From contig JBKJTT010000062.1 of assembly GCA_046590205.1 (NCBI GenBank), forward strand, positions 1 through 18,731: a DNA stretch of 18,731 nucleotides, in the 5' to 3' direction. The stretch is from DATDEW01 sp046590205. GTDB taxonomy: Bacteria > Bacteroidota > Ignavibacteria > Palsa-1295. Below are positions 1-7,021 of the stretch, one piece after another (position 1 is the first letter of the stretch; every line of letters begins with the position of its first letter). The notes under the pieces were generated by a model. The model made no database searches, was not told the origin of the DNA, and was given only the letters and a program-made list of their open reading frames with translations. The translations under genes and the position numbers were made by a program.

Positions 1-932
1 CGCTGAATCTCGTTGCCGATATTTTTTACGCTAAGCGGTAGCGTGTATTGTTGGAAGAACGCCCAGAGGATGTTAGGTGCAGAGATGGGGTAGTTATCGC
101 CGTTCGGATATTGATGAGCAAGACCTTTGAAGAGTACATAATTGTATTCCCATGATGCAGTGACGGCAAGTGTAGTGAATCGGTATCGAAGTGAAAGCGC
201 TGTGGAATCCTTGGTAAACTCTTGTGATAAACCAAATACGTTTAAGTATCTATTGACGATACTTCCGAAGAAATAAAGTCCCGAATCATTAAAAGGAATC
301 TCCGTTCTGCCGATAGCAGTATAGAATCGGTCATCCATTGTACCAACGCTAAAGACTATAGGTATCATACGTTTTGCAATGCCCGAATCAAGTTGGTGTA
401 ATGGACCCGCCGCTGCCGCGATTGCAGCAAAAATGTCGCTTGCTTCAACAGCAAGTTTTGAGGTCATCCCTCCGCCGTTCGAGAAGCCCGAAGCATAAAT
501 GCGGGTGGGGTCAATAGGAAGTGTTTTGGTGATGGTATCAACCATCATCCGGACAAACTTGACATCATCCTTGAGTGTCTGCCCCGGACATGCAACATTC
601 TGCAAGTCGCCGTTATTCCACTTTGTTGTCATGTGTGGTGCTGCGCTGTCCTCGGTGACGCAATAACGAAGCGATGACGGGAAAACGGTGATGATCTTTT
701 CTTCTTCGCCTTTTTCTTTCCAGCTGGAGATGTTATAGAATTTTTCGCCGTCGCCGGATGTGCCGTGGAACATGAAGACAACAGGGTAGCCGCCTGCAGG
801 AGTTGCGCCGGTGGGCTTGGAGACAATGAATTCACGTTCGACGGAATCAACTTCCATCTTGACATTGATACGAGTCTGGGAATACGAAAACGATGCGAAG
901 CAAAGCAGTAAAAGCACGAATACATTCTTCAT
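1..932 (-). CDS. Secreted alpha/beta-hydrolase esterase, PHB depolymerase/LpqC-like (partial, 3' end outside window)
   Basis: I translated this from the minus strand: an open frame of 310 codons starts at ATG 932 and runs off the left edge. Residues 1-19 form a signal peptide (hydrophobic core VLLLLCFASF, then YSQ). The mature part reads as an alpha/beta-hydrolase: VVFMFHGTSGDGEKF at 51-65 is the oxyanion-hole strand, GFSNGG at 149-154 is the nucleophile elbow with Ser151, Asp200/201 sits in VGTMDDRF, and His273 in GLAHQYPNGD. This order is typical of secreted PHB-depolymerase, feruloyl-esterase and LpqC-like enzymes, which hydrolyse ester bonds outside the cytoplasm. The substrate cannot be told. 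After the catalytic part the frame continues with LSVKNIGNEIQ, which may lead into a T9SS sorting domain like those of the neighbours, but that part is missing. Family is fairly certain; specificity is unknown. Confidence 0.85.
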   Translation of the reverse strand, partial: MKNVFVLLLLCFASFSYSQTRINVKMEVDSVEREFIVSKPTGATPAGGYPVVFMFHGTSGDGEKFYNISSWKEKGEEEKIITVFPSSLRYCVTEDSAAPHMTTKWNNGDLQNVACPGQTLKDDVKFVRMMVDTITKTLPIDPTRIYASGFSNGGGMTSKLAVEASDIFAAIAAAAGPLHQLDSGIAKRMIPIVFSVGTMDDRFYTAIGRTEIPFNDSGLYFFGSIVNRYLNVFGLSQEFTKDSTALSLRYRFTTLAVTASWEYNYVLFKGLAHQYPNGDNYPISAPNILWAFFQQYTLPLSVKNIGNEIQ

Positions 933-956
933 AGAGTGTAATCAAAGGTGAAGATA

Positions 957-964
957 CAAATATA
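957..964 (-). promoter_or_regulatory. Candidate Bacteroidota -7 element
   Basis: Read on the minus strand this is TATATTTG, an exact match to the Bacteroidota sigma-ABfr -7 consensus TAnnTTTG, 24 bases upstream of the ATG at 932. I see no good -33 TTTG at the usual distance, because that region is occupied by the terminator hairpin of the upstream gene. It would drive the esterase gene separately from the gene at 1022-2206. Confidence 0.4.
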
Positions 965-970
965 CAACAA

Positions 971-1001
971 AAAAGGTCATAGCTTGTGGCTATGACCTTT
1001 T
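971..1001 (-). terminator. Rho-independent terminator of the Asp/His-rich protein gene
   Basis: There is a perfect 13-bp inverted repeat (arms 971-983 and 989-1001, stem AAAAGGTCATAGC) with a five-base loop. On the minus strand it is followed by a run of six T. It begins about 20 bases after the stop codon of the gene at 1022-2206, so it probably ends that transcript before the esterase gene. Confidence 0.85.
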
Positions 1002-1021
1002 AGGAACAAGATGCGAATTGC

Positions 1022-2206
1022 TTACTTGTTCAAAACAATCTTTCTCGTGGCTGCGAACGGTGTACCGTCAGCGCTTGTGCCGCTGACACTTACAAAGTAT
1101 GTGCCCGAACGCATAGATGTGCCGTCGGTTGCGGTGCCGTCCCATGTCCAGCTTGACGCGGTTACGTCTGCAGTGCGAATGGTTTTGCCGTTGATGTCAA
1201 ATACAGTTACAGTACTCTTGGCTATACCTGCGAGTGAAACGGTGAGGTTCGCTGACATCGGGTTTGGAGCCATCGCGAGCGATACTCCCTCCGGAAGTGC
1301 GTTCTTCACCGATGATGTCTGGCTCTGAATACCCTTGAACGTGATCGGGTTTACCGGTGCTGTACTATTAGAGGTAATAAGCAGTTGGTCGGTTTGACCG
1401 GATGCTCCATTTGGCGTATAGCGAACAAGAAGAGTTATACGCTGACCCGGTACAAGTGTTGATGCATGATTTGGTGCACCGCTAACAATAGTAAAGTTTG
1501 TGCCTGAGGCAAATCCTATCTTCGAGACGATGACATTCACTGCCTGATTATTTACAAACTCTAAACCAACGAGTGCATTCTTACCGCTTGTTTTAATAAC
1601 GATAGACTGGCTGCCGCTGCCGAACATCGCGCGGTCGGTCGTATCATGTGTTGCTGTTGTATCATTATCATGGTCTCCATGATGGTCATCGTCGCGGTCG
1701 TCACAATCAATGGTGTCATTTTCATCGTGATTGCCGTCATGATGGTCGTCGTCGCCGTGATCGTCGCCTACGTCAGTTGTGTCACCGTCATGGTCTCCGT
1801 CGCCGTGGTCACCACCTGTGGTGTCATCACCGACATCAGTTGTGTCATCATCATGGTCGCCATCGTGATCATCGTCACCGTGATCAGTTGTGTCGTCACC
1901 GTCATGATCGCCATCATGGTCATCGTCACCGGTAGTATCATCACCATCTGTTGTATCGTGATGATCATGTCCGTCAAAGAACTTCCCAAGGTATGATTGA
2001 TACACCGGGGCATAGATGATGCCGCTTGCGGGAATGATAGGTGTGAATACACCGAAGAACGTACCTTCAGCCGAAGGTGTGAATGTCACCGCAATGCTGC
2101 GATACTCTTTGGTTGAGAAACGCGAACGGGCAGATGCATTCGAGGCAAACGAGATAACTACTGCCGCTACAAGCGCGACGAGCATAAATTTCACGATGTT
2201 TTTCAT
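1022..2206 (-). CDS. T9SS cargo protein with a long Asp/His-rich repeat tract
   Basis: This is a 394-residue exported protein with a start at ATG 2206. Residues 1-26 are a signal peptide. Residues 27-77 are a short ordinary segment. Residues 78-191 are a low-complexity tract with 51 Asp and 18 His, plus Thr and Gly, built from degenerate units of about 17-21 residues that begin with DTTD. Residues about 195-292 look like a single beta-sandwich of the choice-of-anchor-D/ASPM-SPD-2-Hydin type (LVGLEFVNNQAV, LLVRYTPNGA). Residues about 306-394 are a T9SS type A sorting domain (MAPNPMSANLTVSL, then SGTYFVSVSG). The protein should be exported by the T9SS and anchored or released at the surface. 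The tract suggests binding of divalent metals such as calcium, zinc or nickel, which is inference. It is followed by a strong terminator, so it may be a single-gene unit. Export class is secure; function is unknown. Confidence 0.85.
   Translation of the reverse strand: MKNIVKFMLVALVAAVVISFASNASARSRFSTKEYRSIAVTFTPSAEGTFFGVFTPIIPASGIIYAPVYQSYLGKFFDGHDHHDTTDGDDTTGDDDHDGDHDGDDTTDHGDDDHDGDHDDDTTDVGDDTTGGDHGDGDHDGDTTDVGDDHGDDDHHDGNHDENDTIDCDDRDDDHHGDHDNDTTATHDTTDRAMFGSGSQSIVIKTSGKNALVGLEFVNNQAVNVIVSKIGFASGTNFTIVSGAPNHASTLVPGQRITLLVRYTPNGASGQTDQLLITSNSTAPVNPITFKGIQSQTSSVKNALPEGVSLAMAPNPMSANLTVSLAGIAKSTVTVFDINGKTIRTADVTASSWTWDGTATDGTSMRSGTYFVSVSGTSADGTPFAATRKIVLNK
1634..1975 (-). repeat. Tandem degenerate repeat coding for the Asp/His tract
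   Basis: This DNA encodes residues 78-191 of the preceding protein. GAC/GAT and CAC/CAT codons alternate in degenerate units of roughly 50-63 bases starting at Asp-Thr-Thr-Asp. The length is probably variable between strains by slippage or recombination. It also produces long valine/isoleucine/methionine-rich and His/Arg-rich open frames on the other strand, which are artefacts of the composition. Confidence 0.8.
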
Positions 2207-2352
2207 AAATCAATCTTACATTAATAGCATTACGCCGAATCGGGACTTTCGACGCTATTATAATGACACAAATACATTGACTTTGATTCAGCAATCCAAA
2301 TCAAATTTTAAGAGCCGGGTAACTGTATATATTTAAGTAAGTTGGAGACCCG

Positions 2353-4341
2353 TTATTTCATGATAACCAGAGGCACACCGGCTCCGTGACCTTTTACGAG
2401 CAGGATGTATGCGCCGCTTGGAAGAGAAGAAACATCGAGAGAGAGACCATTGGCTTTGTTGATGTCTGAATGAGTTGAGTAAGTGATAGCACCGACCTCA
2501 TTACGTATATCGATACTCGCTCCTTCAATATCTATATTCGATTGCAGTGTTATCGTCCCGCGTGACGGGTTCGGAGTGATAGTGAATTCAGGAGTAGTAC
2601 CGTAACGAATGAAGCGGGATAGTGTATTGATGCCACAGCCCTCGGGTCCGCAAATGGTGGCGGTGAATACTGTATCTTCGATCACAACACACGCCAAAGC
2701 GTCTAACGATGAAAGCGAATCAATTCTAACAGATGTACAATTTGAATCAATAGGGAAGAAGGTGAACGAGGCATATAATGATGTATTTATGTTTGGATTA
2801 CATCCTATACGAACCCTACCATTTTTGTTTTCGGTTGTATGGTCAACACCAAGATCATCGAATGTGCCCTTATACTCTAAATATGTTGTATCATAATGTA
2901 TCAAGAACTCACAATTTGCATCAATCGACTTTTTGAGTTGAATTGGTATTGTTACATCATCACCCAATATGCCAGTATAGAGATCAATGTTTGATGCATT
3001 TGTAAATGACAGAACTGCAGGCGGCGTTACGGTTGTGCTAAGATCAACATATCGCACGACTCCGTTCGAGTATGTTACTTTTAGTTTTGCATCAGTAGCG
3101 CCAACTATACTTGGCGTGAATCGTATTCTTACTGTATCGCTGATAGCGGCAGGTGAAGAAAGAGCTCGCTCGAAAGAATAATCTAATGAGTCTGCACCGA
3201 TAATCACGGCTGAATCAATTGTAGCAGAAGCCGAACAACTCTTGCTCGAATGAAATACTATCTCACACTTAAGCGATGAGTCACAAAGTTGTAGAGATAG
3301 TTTTTGGAACGTGCTATCGGTTGAGAGTGTCCCTGCTACTGTTGCTCTTAAAGCATCAGTAACCCAAATAGAACCGAACGTGTCAATTGCAAAAATGATA
3401 CTATCATCTAAAGCGCATATCGTTCTCGAATCAATAGGAGTAGGCGGTCCGCCGATCGAAGACCATGAGACTCCTTTGTCATTTGAACGTAAGATGCCGT
3501 CAGGATTTGAGCCGACAAAGTAATCGTTACATCCTTGGGTTGAATTACCTGTCAGATACGACAGACTTCCTAATAAAGTTTGAAGAGAAGTATTCCATGT
3601 CTTTGCGCCATCGGTAGATGTAAATATTTCGCTAAACTCATCGTATCGTATTGCCCAGTCCTCGTTAACTATAACGAAGCGATTGGCATCATCTCTGTCA
3701 CAAATGAATGAATAACAATCATAATCACCGGGAATAAATTGTGAAATAAGAGTCCACGTAAATCGATCGATACTTCTATAAATATACTTTGTGTAGTTGT
3801 TGTGGTCACTGCTTAGAAGATAGAGTGCATTATCTGCTCCTATTTGTAAATCACTTAGATTTTCAGGAAATGAAGTTATGACCCGACTCCCTCCAACCCC
3901 GAGCAAAGCTACTCCACTATAACCAATGCTGATTATTTTATCGGGAGATCCGTCGAACATGACTGCCTTAGCGTTACCGGTTAATAGGTTTTCCCACGAT
4001 TGTCCTTGGTCGGATGTGATAAGAACTCCAGCTTCGGCACCAATAACAAATGTGTTGTTATCATAGATAGCTATGTCATAGATAAAACTTCCCATTCCGG
4101 GAATAGATAACCTCGTCCAACTCTTTCCTCCATCGGTCGAAAGTGATACACTTCCCCAGCCGGCAAGTACTATGCTATCTTTTGTCTCTATTGCGCCAAA
4201 TTCACGTACGTCAGGGTTAGGTGATGTATTTATATAGCTCGCCAATATCCTATCCGCCAACTTCTTCCACTTCATTGGCTGTGCAAATGAAGTCGAGAAT
4301 ACGAGAACCACGAGGGCAGCTATGGTGATAATGCGTTTCAC
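2353..4341 (-). CDS. T9SS cargo protein with Asp-box propeller, anchor-D-like and cohesin-like regions
   Basis: I prefer the GTG at 4341 as start (662 residues), because it puts a clean signal peptide at the N terminus (MKRIITIAALVVLVFSTSFAQ by reading GTG as Met). The open frame extends upstream to a TTG at 4395. Residues about 25-330 carry Asp-box (BNR-like) blades: STDGGKSW at 68-75, SDQGQSW at 110-116, STDGAKTW at 242-249 and SNDKGVSW at 286-293. This is the pattern of YCF48/sialidase-like beta-propellers. Residues about 342-437 resemble an anchor-D-type sandwich, 441-567 resemble a cohesin fold (DVTIPIQLKKS, then HYDTTYLEYKG), and 584-662 are a T9SS type A sorting domain (FTITPNPSRGTITL). 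It should be a surface or released protein. Asp boxes are structural and do not show enzyme activity, and I see no catalytic motif. The ligand is unknown. Confidence 0.85.
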   Translation of the reverse strand: MKRIITIAALVVLVFSTSFAQPMKWKKLADRILASYINTSPNPDVREFGAIETKDSIVLAGWGSVSLSTDGGKSWTRLSIPGMGSFIYDIAIYDNNTFVIGAEAGVLITSDQGQSWENLLTGNAKAVMFDGSPDKIISIGYSGVALLGVGGSRVITSFPENLSDLQIGADNALYLLSSDHNNYTKYIYRSIDRFTWTLISQFIPGDYDCYSFICDRDDANRFVIVNEDWAIRYDEFSEIFTSTDGAKTWNTSLQTLLGSLSYLTGNSTQGCNDYFVGSNPDGILRSNDKGVSWSSIGGPPTPIDSRTICALDDSIIFAIDTFGSIWVTDALRATVAGTLSTDSTFQKLSLQLCDSSLKCEIVFHSSKSCSASATIDSAVIIGADSLDYSFERALSSPAAISDTVRIRFTPSIVGATDAKLKVTYSNGVVRYVDLSTTVTPPAVLSFTNASNIDLYTGILGDDVTIPIQLKKSIDANCEFLIHYDTTYLEYKGTFDDLGVDHTTENKNGRVRIGCNPNINTSLYASFTFFPIDSNCTSVRIDSLSSLDALACVVIEDTVFTATICGPEGCGINTLSRFIRYGTTPEFTITPNPSRGTITLQSNIDIEGASIDIRNEVGAITYSTHSDINKANGLSLDVSSLPSGAYILLVKGHGAGVPLVIMK

Positions 4342-4402
4342 TATAATAAAATACCCTGAAACCCCGAAACGTTGCAAGAGTTTTTTATACCTCAAAGACG
4401 GT

Positions 4403-4417
4403 CATGCCAGCGGCATG
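4403..4417. repeat. Short palindromic hairpin upstream of the terminase gene
   Basis: CATGCC-AGC-GGCATG forms a 6-bp stem with a three-base loop. It lies in the 109-bp gap between the divergent genes at 4341 and 4451, and has the same tight three-base-loop design as the hairpins after 5824 and 7021. It may be a REP-like intergenic repeat; only one copy is visible here. Confidence 0.45.
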
Positions 4418-4450
4418 CCCCTACGAAACCCATTACTAACCCAACCCCAA

Positions 4451-5824
4451 ATGAAATCACAATACTTTGCAGAACATATTTTGAAGCTTACTATGTGGCA
4501 TAAGATGTCGGAGATCTTCCGAGCTATTGATAGCGGGAAGAAAAGGATACTTATCCGCTCGGCGAACGGAGTCGGGAAGACGACTGCGCTCGCTGCCTTG
4601 TGCAACTGGAAACTCGCTACGCATAAAGATTCTATCGTGCTCACCACTTCTTCAAGCTGGCGGCAGGTGCGGCATAATCTTTGGGGCGAGATACGCTCGC
4701 AAGCGACGCGCACCGGAATTTACGGCAAAGGAAAAATATATCAGGAAGAGATAAAGCTCGATGAGAAACATTATGCTATCGCCATCTCGCCGCGCGAGCC
4801 GGAGAATGCGCAGGGCTTCCACTCGCGCTCGATGCTTATCGCCGTTGATGAAGCAACCGGCGCAAGCCGCGACATCATCAATGCACTGCTCGGCACTGCG
4901 ACGGGCGATAATGTGCAGATCGTGATGATCTATAATCCGATGTCAACCGATTCGTTCGTCTATGAAGCGGAGCGTTCGGGCGATTGGCATCTTATCACCA
5001 TCGGCGCATTCGAGCATCCGAATATCCTGACAGGCAATAACGTCATCCCCGGCGCAGTGACGCGCGGTTCACTGCTCTCGAATATCAAGAACTGGTCGTA
5101 TGAAGTTTCGCCTGACGATGCGAAGTCGCTTCGCATTATGAAAACATACTACCGCAGGACAGCAGAGATAACAAAACGTATCTTAGGCGAGTGGGCAGAG
5201 GATAGCGGCGAAGGATTTATCCCGATGCACTTGGTACGTCGCTCGCTTACTACACTTGTAGAGCGCGGAATAAAATCACTCGGCGTTGACGTAGCTCGCG
5301 GCGGTGATGACGAAACGTGTTTTGCATTCTTCGATGGCGGTGTGCAAGAGAAATTCGTGACGATGCGAACACGCGATACGCTTTCTGTTGCAGAGAAGGT
5401 TCGTCAGTTCTACGACGAGGGATGGAAGGTCATCACGATAGATGATACAGGCATCGGCGGCGGCGTGACGGATATACTGCGAAGCTACGGCATCGAACCG
5501 AATGCCATCCACTTTGCGCAAGCAGCGAAAGGATATTTCAAAAAACAAAAGAAGCAGCTTGCAAATGCGCGAGCCGAAATGTATTTTGTGCTCGATGATG
5601 AACTCAAGAAGGGAAGTATCCAACTCAGCGACGATCACCTTCTGCATCAAGAACTCACGAGCATCGGCTTACGCCAGAACGCCACGAGCGAAGCATACCT
5701 GCTCGAAAGCAAAGACGACATCAAACAACGCTTAGGCAGAAGCCCCGACCGCGCCGACGCCACCGCGCTTGCGAGATACGGTCTGCGCCTGGAAGGGGAG
5801 AAGGAGAAGGTGAAGTTTATGTAG
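4451..5824 (+). CDS. terL: Phage-type terminase large subunit (orphan)
   Basis: This 457-residue protein resembles the two-domain DNA-packaging motor of tailed phages, in which an ATPase pumps DNA and a nuclease cuts it. The ATPase part has Walker A SANGVGKT at 37-44 and Walker B LIAVDEA at 129-135. The C-terminal RNase-H-like nuclease part has the acidic residues expected: Asp280 in SLGVDVARGGDD, Asp331/332 in VITIDDTGIGG, and Asp436 in SPDRADATALARYGL. NARAEMYFVL at 372-381 is also typical. All key residues are present and length is in the normal range, so it looks intact. I chose the ATG at 4451 because the protein-like part starts there; the frame extends upstream through non-coding hairpin sequence. 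No portal, capsid, integrase or small terminase gene is nearby. GC is high (35 of 60 bases at 5281-5340). It is probably a phage remnant or domesticated gene; I infer this from context. Confidence 0.9.
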   Translation: MKSQYFAEHILKLTMWHKMSEIFRAIDSGKKRILIRSANGVGKTTALAALCNWKLATHKDSIVLTTSSSWRQVRHNLWGEIRSQATRTGIYGKGKIYQEEIKLDEKHYAIAISPREPENAQGFHSRSMLIAVDEATGASRDIINALLGTATGDNVQIVMIYNPMSTDSFVYEAERSGDWHLITIGAFEHPNILTGNNVIPGAVTRGSLLSNIKNWSYEVSPDDAKSLRIMKTYYRRTAEITKRILGEWAEDSGEGFIPMHLVRRSLTTLVERGIKSLGVDVARGGDDETCFAFFDGGVQEKFVTMRTRDTLSVAEKVRQFYDEGWKVITIDDTGIGGGVTDILRSYGIEPNAIHFAQAAKGYFKKQKKQLANARAEMYFVLDDELKKGSIQLSDDHLLHQELTSIGLRQNATSEAYLLESKDDIKQRLGRSPDRADATALARYGLRLEGEKEKVKFM

Positions 5825-5890
5825 CGCAGGTTTCCAACCTGCTCCCCGCTCTTCAGTTTGCGAGAAGACCCCCAAGAATTTCACGCAAAG
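5825..5890 (+). repeat. Intergenic hairpin repeat, copy 1
   Basis: It starts at the base after the terminase stop codon. The first 22 bases hold a palindrome GCAGGTT-TCC-AACCTGC (5826-5842) and are identical to the start of the repeat at 7022. A diverged middle with TTTGCG and CCAA follows, then TTTCACGCAAAG (5879-5890), also identical in the other copy. Further CGCAAAG motifs follow at 5908-5914 and 5917-5923. It could act as an attenuator or mRNA 3' end, or simply be a dispersed repeat. Confidence 0.75.
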
Positions 5891-5957
5891 GCGCAAAAGG
5901 GAAGAAACGCAAAGCTCGCAAAGGGAGTACATTGGTCTTTGGCGGCGTTGAATAAAT

Positions 5958-6461
5958 ATGCCAGTAAAGAAAACAACAACGAAGCCAAAACCACCCAGCC
6001 GCGACTTCATCCGCGTGGGTCGCTCGCGTATTGCGGGGACGGGGGTGTTTGCCAAGCGGAAGATACCGAAGGGGACGCGCATCATCGAGTATCTTGGCAA
6101 GCGCGTGCCTGTCTCGAAGTACCTTGTCGAACTTAAGGATGGTAAGCCCGTCAGCATGTACGCATTCCGCGTTACCGAAGGCACGGTCATTGACGGCGGA
6201 CGCGGCGGCAACGACGCCCGCTTCTTTAACCATAGCTGCGAACCGAACTGTGAATCCTATGTGTTCGATGATAGGGCATATCTCTATGCCGAGCGCGATA
6301 TTGTTCGCGGCGAGGAGCTTACCTTCGATTACAAATTGCAATCTGCAGTTGAAAGGAAAGTAACGAAGCAAGATAAAGAGATGTACACATGCCTATGCGG
6401 TTCGCCGAAGTGCCGCGGCACGATGGTAGCATTACCACCGAAACGCAAACGAAAGAAGTAA
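5958..6461 (+). CDS. SET-domain protein lysine methyltransferase
   Basis: This 167-residue protein has a nearly complete SET core: RSRIAGTGVFAKRKIPKGTRI at its start (split by me from 22-42), EYLGKRV, then RFFNHSCEPNC at 88-98, which forms the S-adenosylmethionine/pseudoknot part, and EELTFDYKL at 119-127 with the usual catalytic Tyr125. A post-SET zinc site follows as CLCGSPKC at 145-152, pairing with Cys98. The N-terminal 14 residues and the C-terminal six (KRKRKK) are strongly basic. The enzyme class transfers methyl groups from S-adenosylmethionine to lysines of proteins; histones are the known eukaryotic targets, and bacterial targets are mostly unknown. There is no signal peptide, so it is cytoplasmic. 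It lies 133 bases after the terminase gene and 35 bases before an exported protein gene on the same strand. Family assignment is firm, substrate unknown. Confidence 0.92.
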   Translation: MPVKKTTTKPKPPSRDFIRVGRSRIAGTGVFAKRKIPKGTRIIEYLGKRVPVSKYLVELKDGKPVSMYAFRVTEGTVIDGGRGGNDARFFNHSCEPNCESYVFDDRAYLYAERDIVRGEELTFDYKLQSAVERKVTKQDKEMYTCLCGSPKCRGTMVALPPKRKRKK

Positions 6462-6484
6462 CGATTGTTTTACTAAGAATATAT

Positions 6485-6490
6485 AGGGAG
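6485..6490 (+). promoter_or_regulatory. Shine-Dalgarno-like site AGGGAG
   Basis: AGGGAG lies six bases before the ATG at 6497. Most other genes in this window have no such site, and it helps choose 6497 over upstream in-frame starts that would overlap the SET gene. Confidence 0.5.
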
Positions 6491-6496
6491 AAACAC

Positions 6497-7021
6497 ATGA
6501 AAAAGAAAACAATACAACGCCGCGCGAAGGCAGCAGTAGCAGCAACGCTTATGGCGATGCCGATGCTTTCATCGCCAGGCGTTACCTACGGACAGAAGGG
6601 CGCACCGCCGCCTTCGACGACAGAGATGAAGAGCACCGACATGCATATGAAGATGCCGACTCACTATCTCAAGTACTCCGATTCATTCGAAAAGCACAAG
6701 GGCAATCTCTATCTTGCCGGTGTCGGTGATGGACATACCATTTACCAAAAAGAAAATGGAGACATGTTCTACATTGATACGAAGACTGGTGATATGAAGG
6801 AAGTATCATCGAAGGTGTTCCATAAAGAAAGTCCTATTTTGCTCAAAAATGTTGATGGTGGTAACATCAAAGGCGAGTACCACAAGTTTGATGGTGTCAA
6901 AGGCGAGAGCAAAGTGAAGCTCTTGGGCGTTGATGCGAAGGGCAATGTCGTCCATCAAAAACCCAACGGCGAGAAGTTCATCGTCGATGAAAGTACAGGG
7001 CACATCACGGTACTAAAGTAA
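6497..7021 (+). CDS. Small exported protein with two internal beta-repeat units, unknown function
   Basis: The product has 174 residues. The start at 6497 gives a signal peptide (KKKTIQRRAKAAVAATLMAM, cleaved near YGQ at 31-33) and has an AGGGAG site ahead of it; a longer frame from 6389 would overlap the SET gene and lose the signal sequence. A Met/Thr/Pro-rich linker follows (35-55). Two similar units then stand out: 76-103 (VGDGHTIYQKENGDMFYIDT, then KTGDMKEV) and 144-173 (GVDAKGNVVHQKPNGEKFIV, then DESTGHITVL). Each has the pattern G-D-x-x-G, hydrophobic-x-x-Q-K-x-N-G, F-x-hydrophobic-D, T-G, which suggests paired beta-hairpins. It has no T9SS tail. Probably periplasmic or surface located. 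I do not recognise the family. It may be co-transcribed with the SET gene, 35 bases upstream. Confidence 0.75.
   Translation: MKKKTIQRRAKAAVAATLMAMPMLSSPGVTYGQKGAPPPSTTEMKSTDMHMKMPTHYLKYSDSFEKHKGNLYLAGVGDGHTIYQKENGDMFYIDTKTGDMKEVSSKVFHKESPILLKNVDGGNIKGEYHKFDGVKGESKVKLLGVDAKGNVVHQKPNGEKFIVDESTGHITVLK

Noticed and set aside
1646..1996. Long plus-strand open frames opposite the Asp/His tract, rich in Val/Ile/Met or His/Arg
   Set aside because: They are the complement of GAC/GAT and CAC/CAT codons and appear in two frames at once. The minus-strand frame has a signal peptide and a sorting domain, so it is the real gene.
2207..2352. Possible terminator or small gene in the gap between the two minus-strand T9SS genes
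   Set aside because: Only weak stems are present (TTTGATT/AATCAAA at 2282-2288 and 2299-2305), with no T tract and no supported frame.
5276..5650. 124-residue minus-strand frame inside the terminase gene
   Set aside because: The plus-strand frame carries all terminase motifs over this same stretch. The opposite frame has no recognisable feature.
6389..6496. Upstream extension of the small exported-protein gene
   Set aside because: It would overlap the SET gene and put 36 non-signal residues before the signal peptide. The Shine-Dalgarno-like site precedes 6497.
4451..7021. A prophage or complete phage-defence island
   Set aside because: Only one phage-type gene is present and no restriction, toxin or nucleic-acid-sensing gene is visible. 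SET and terminase side by side are not known to me as a defence system, so I only list them as unusual.
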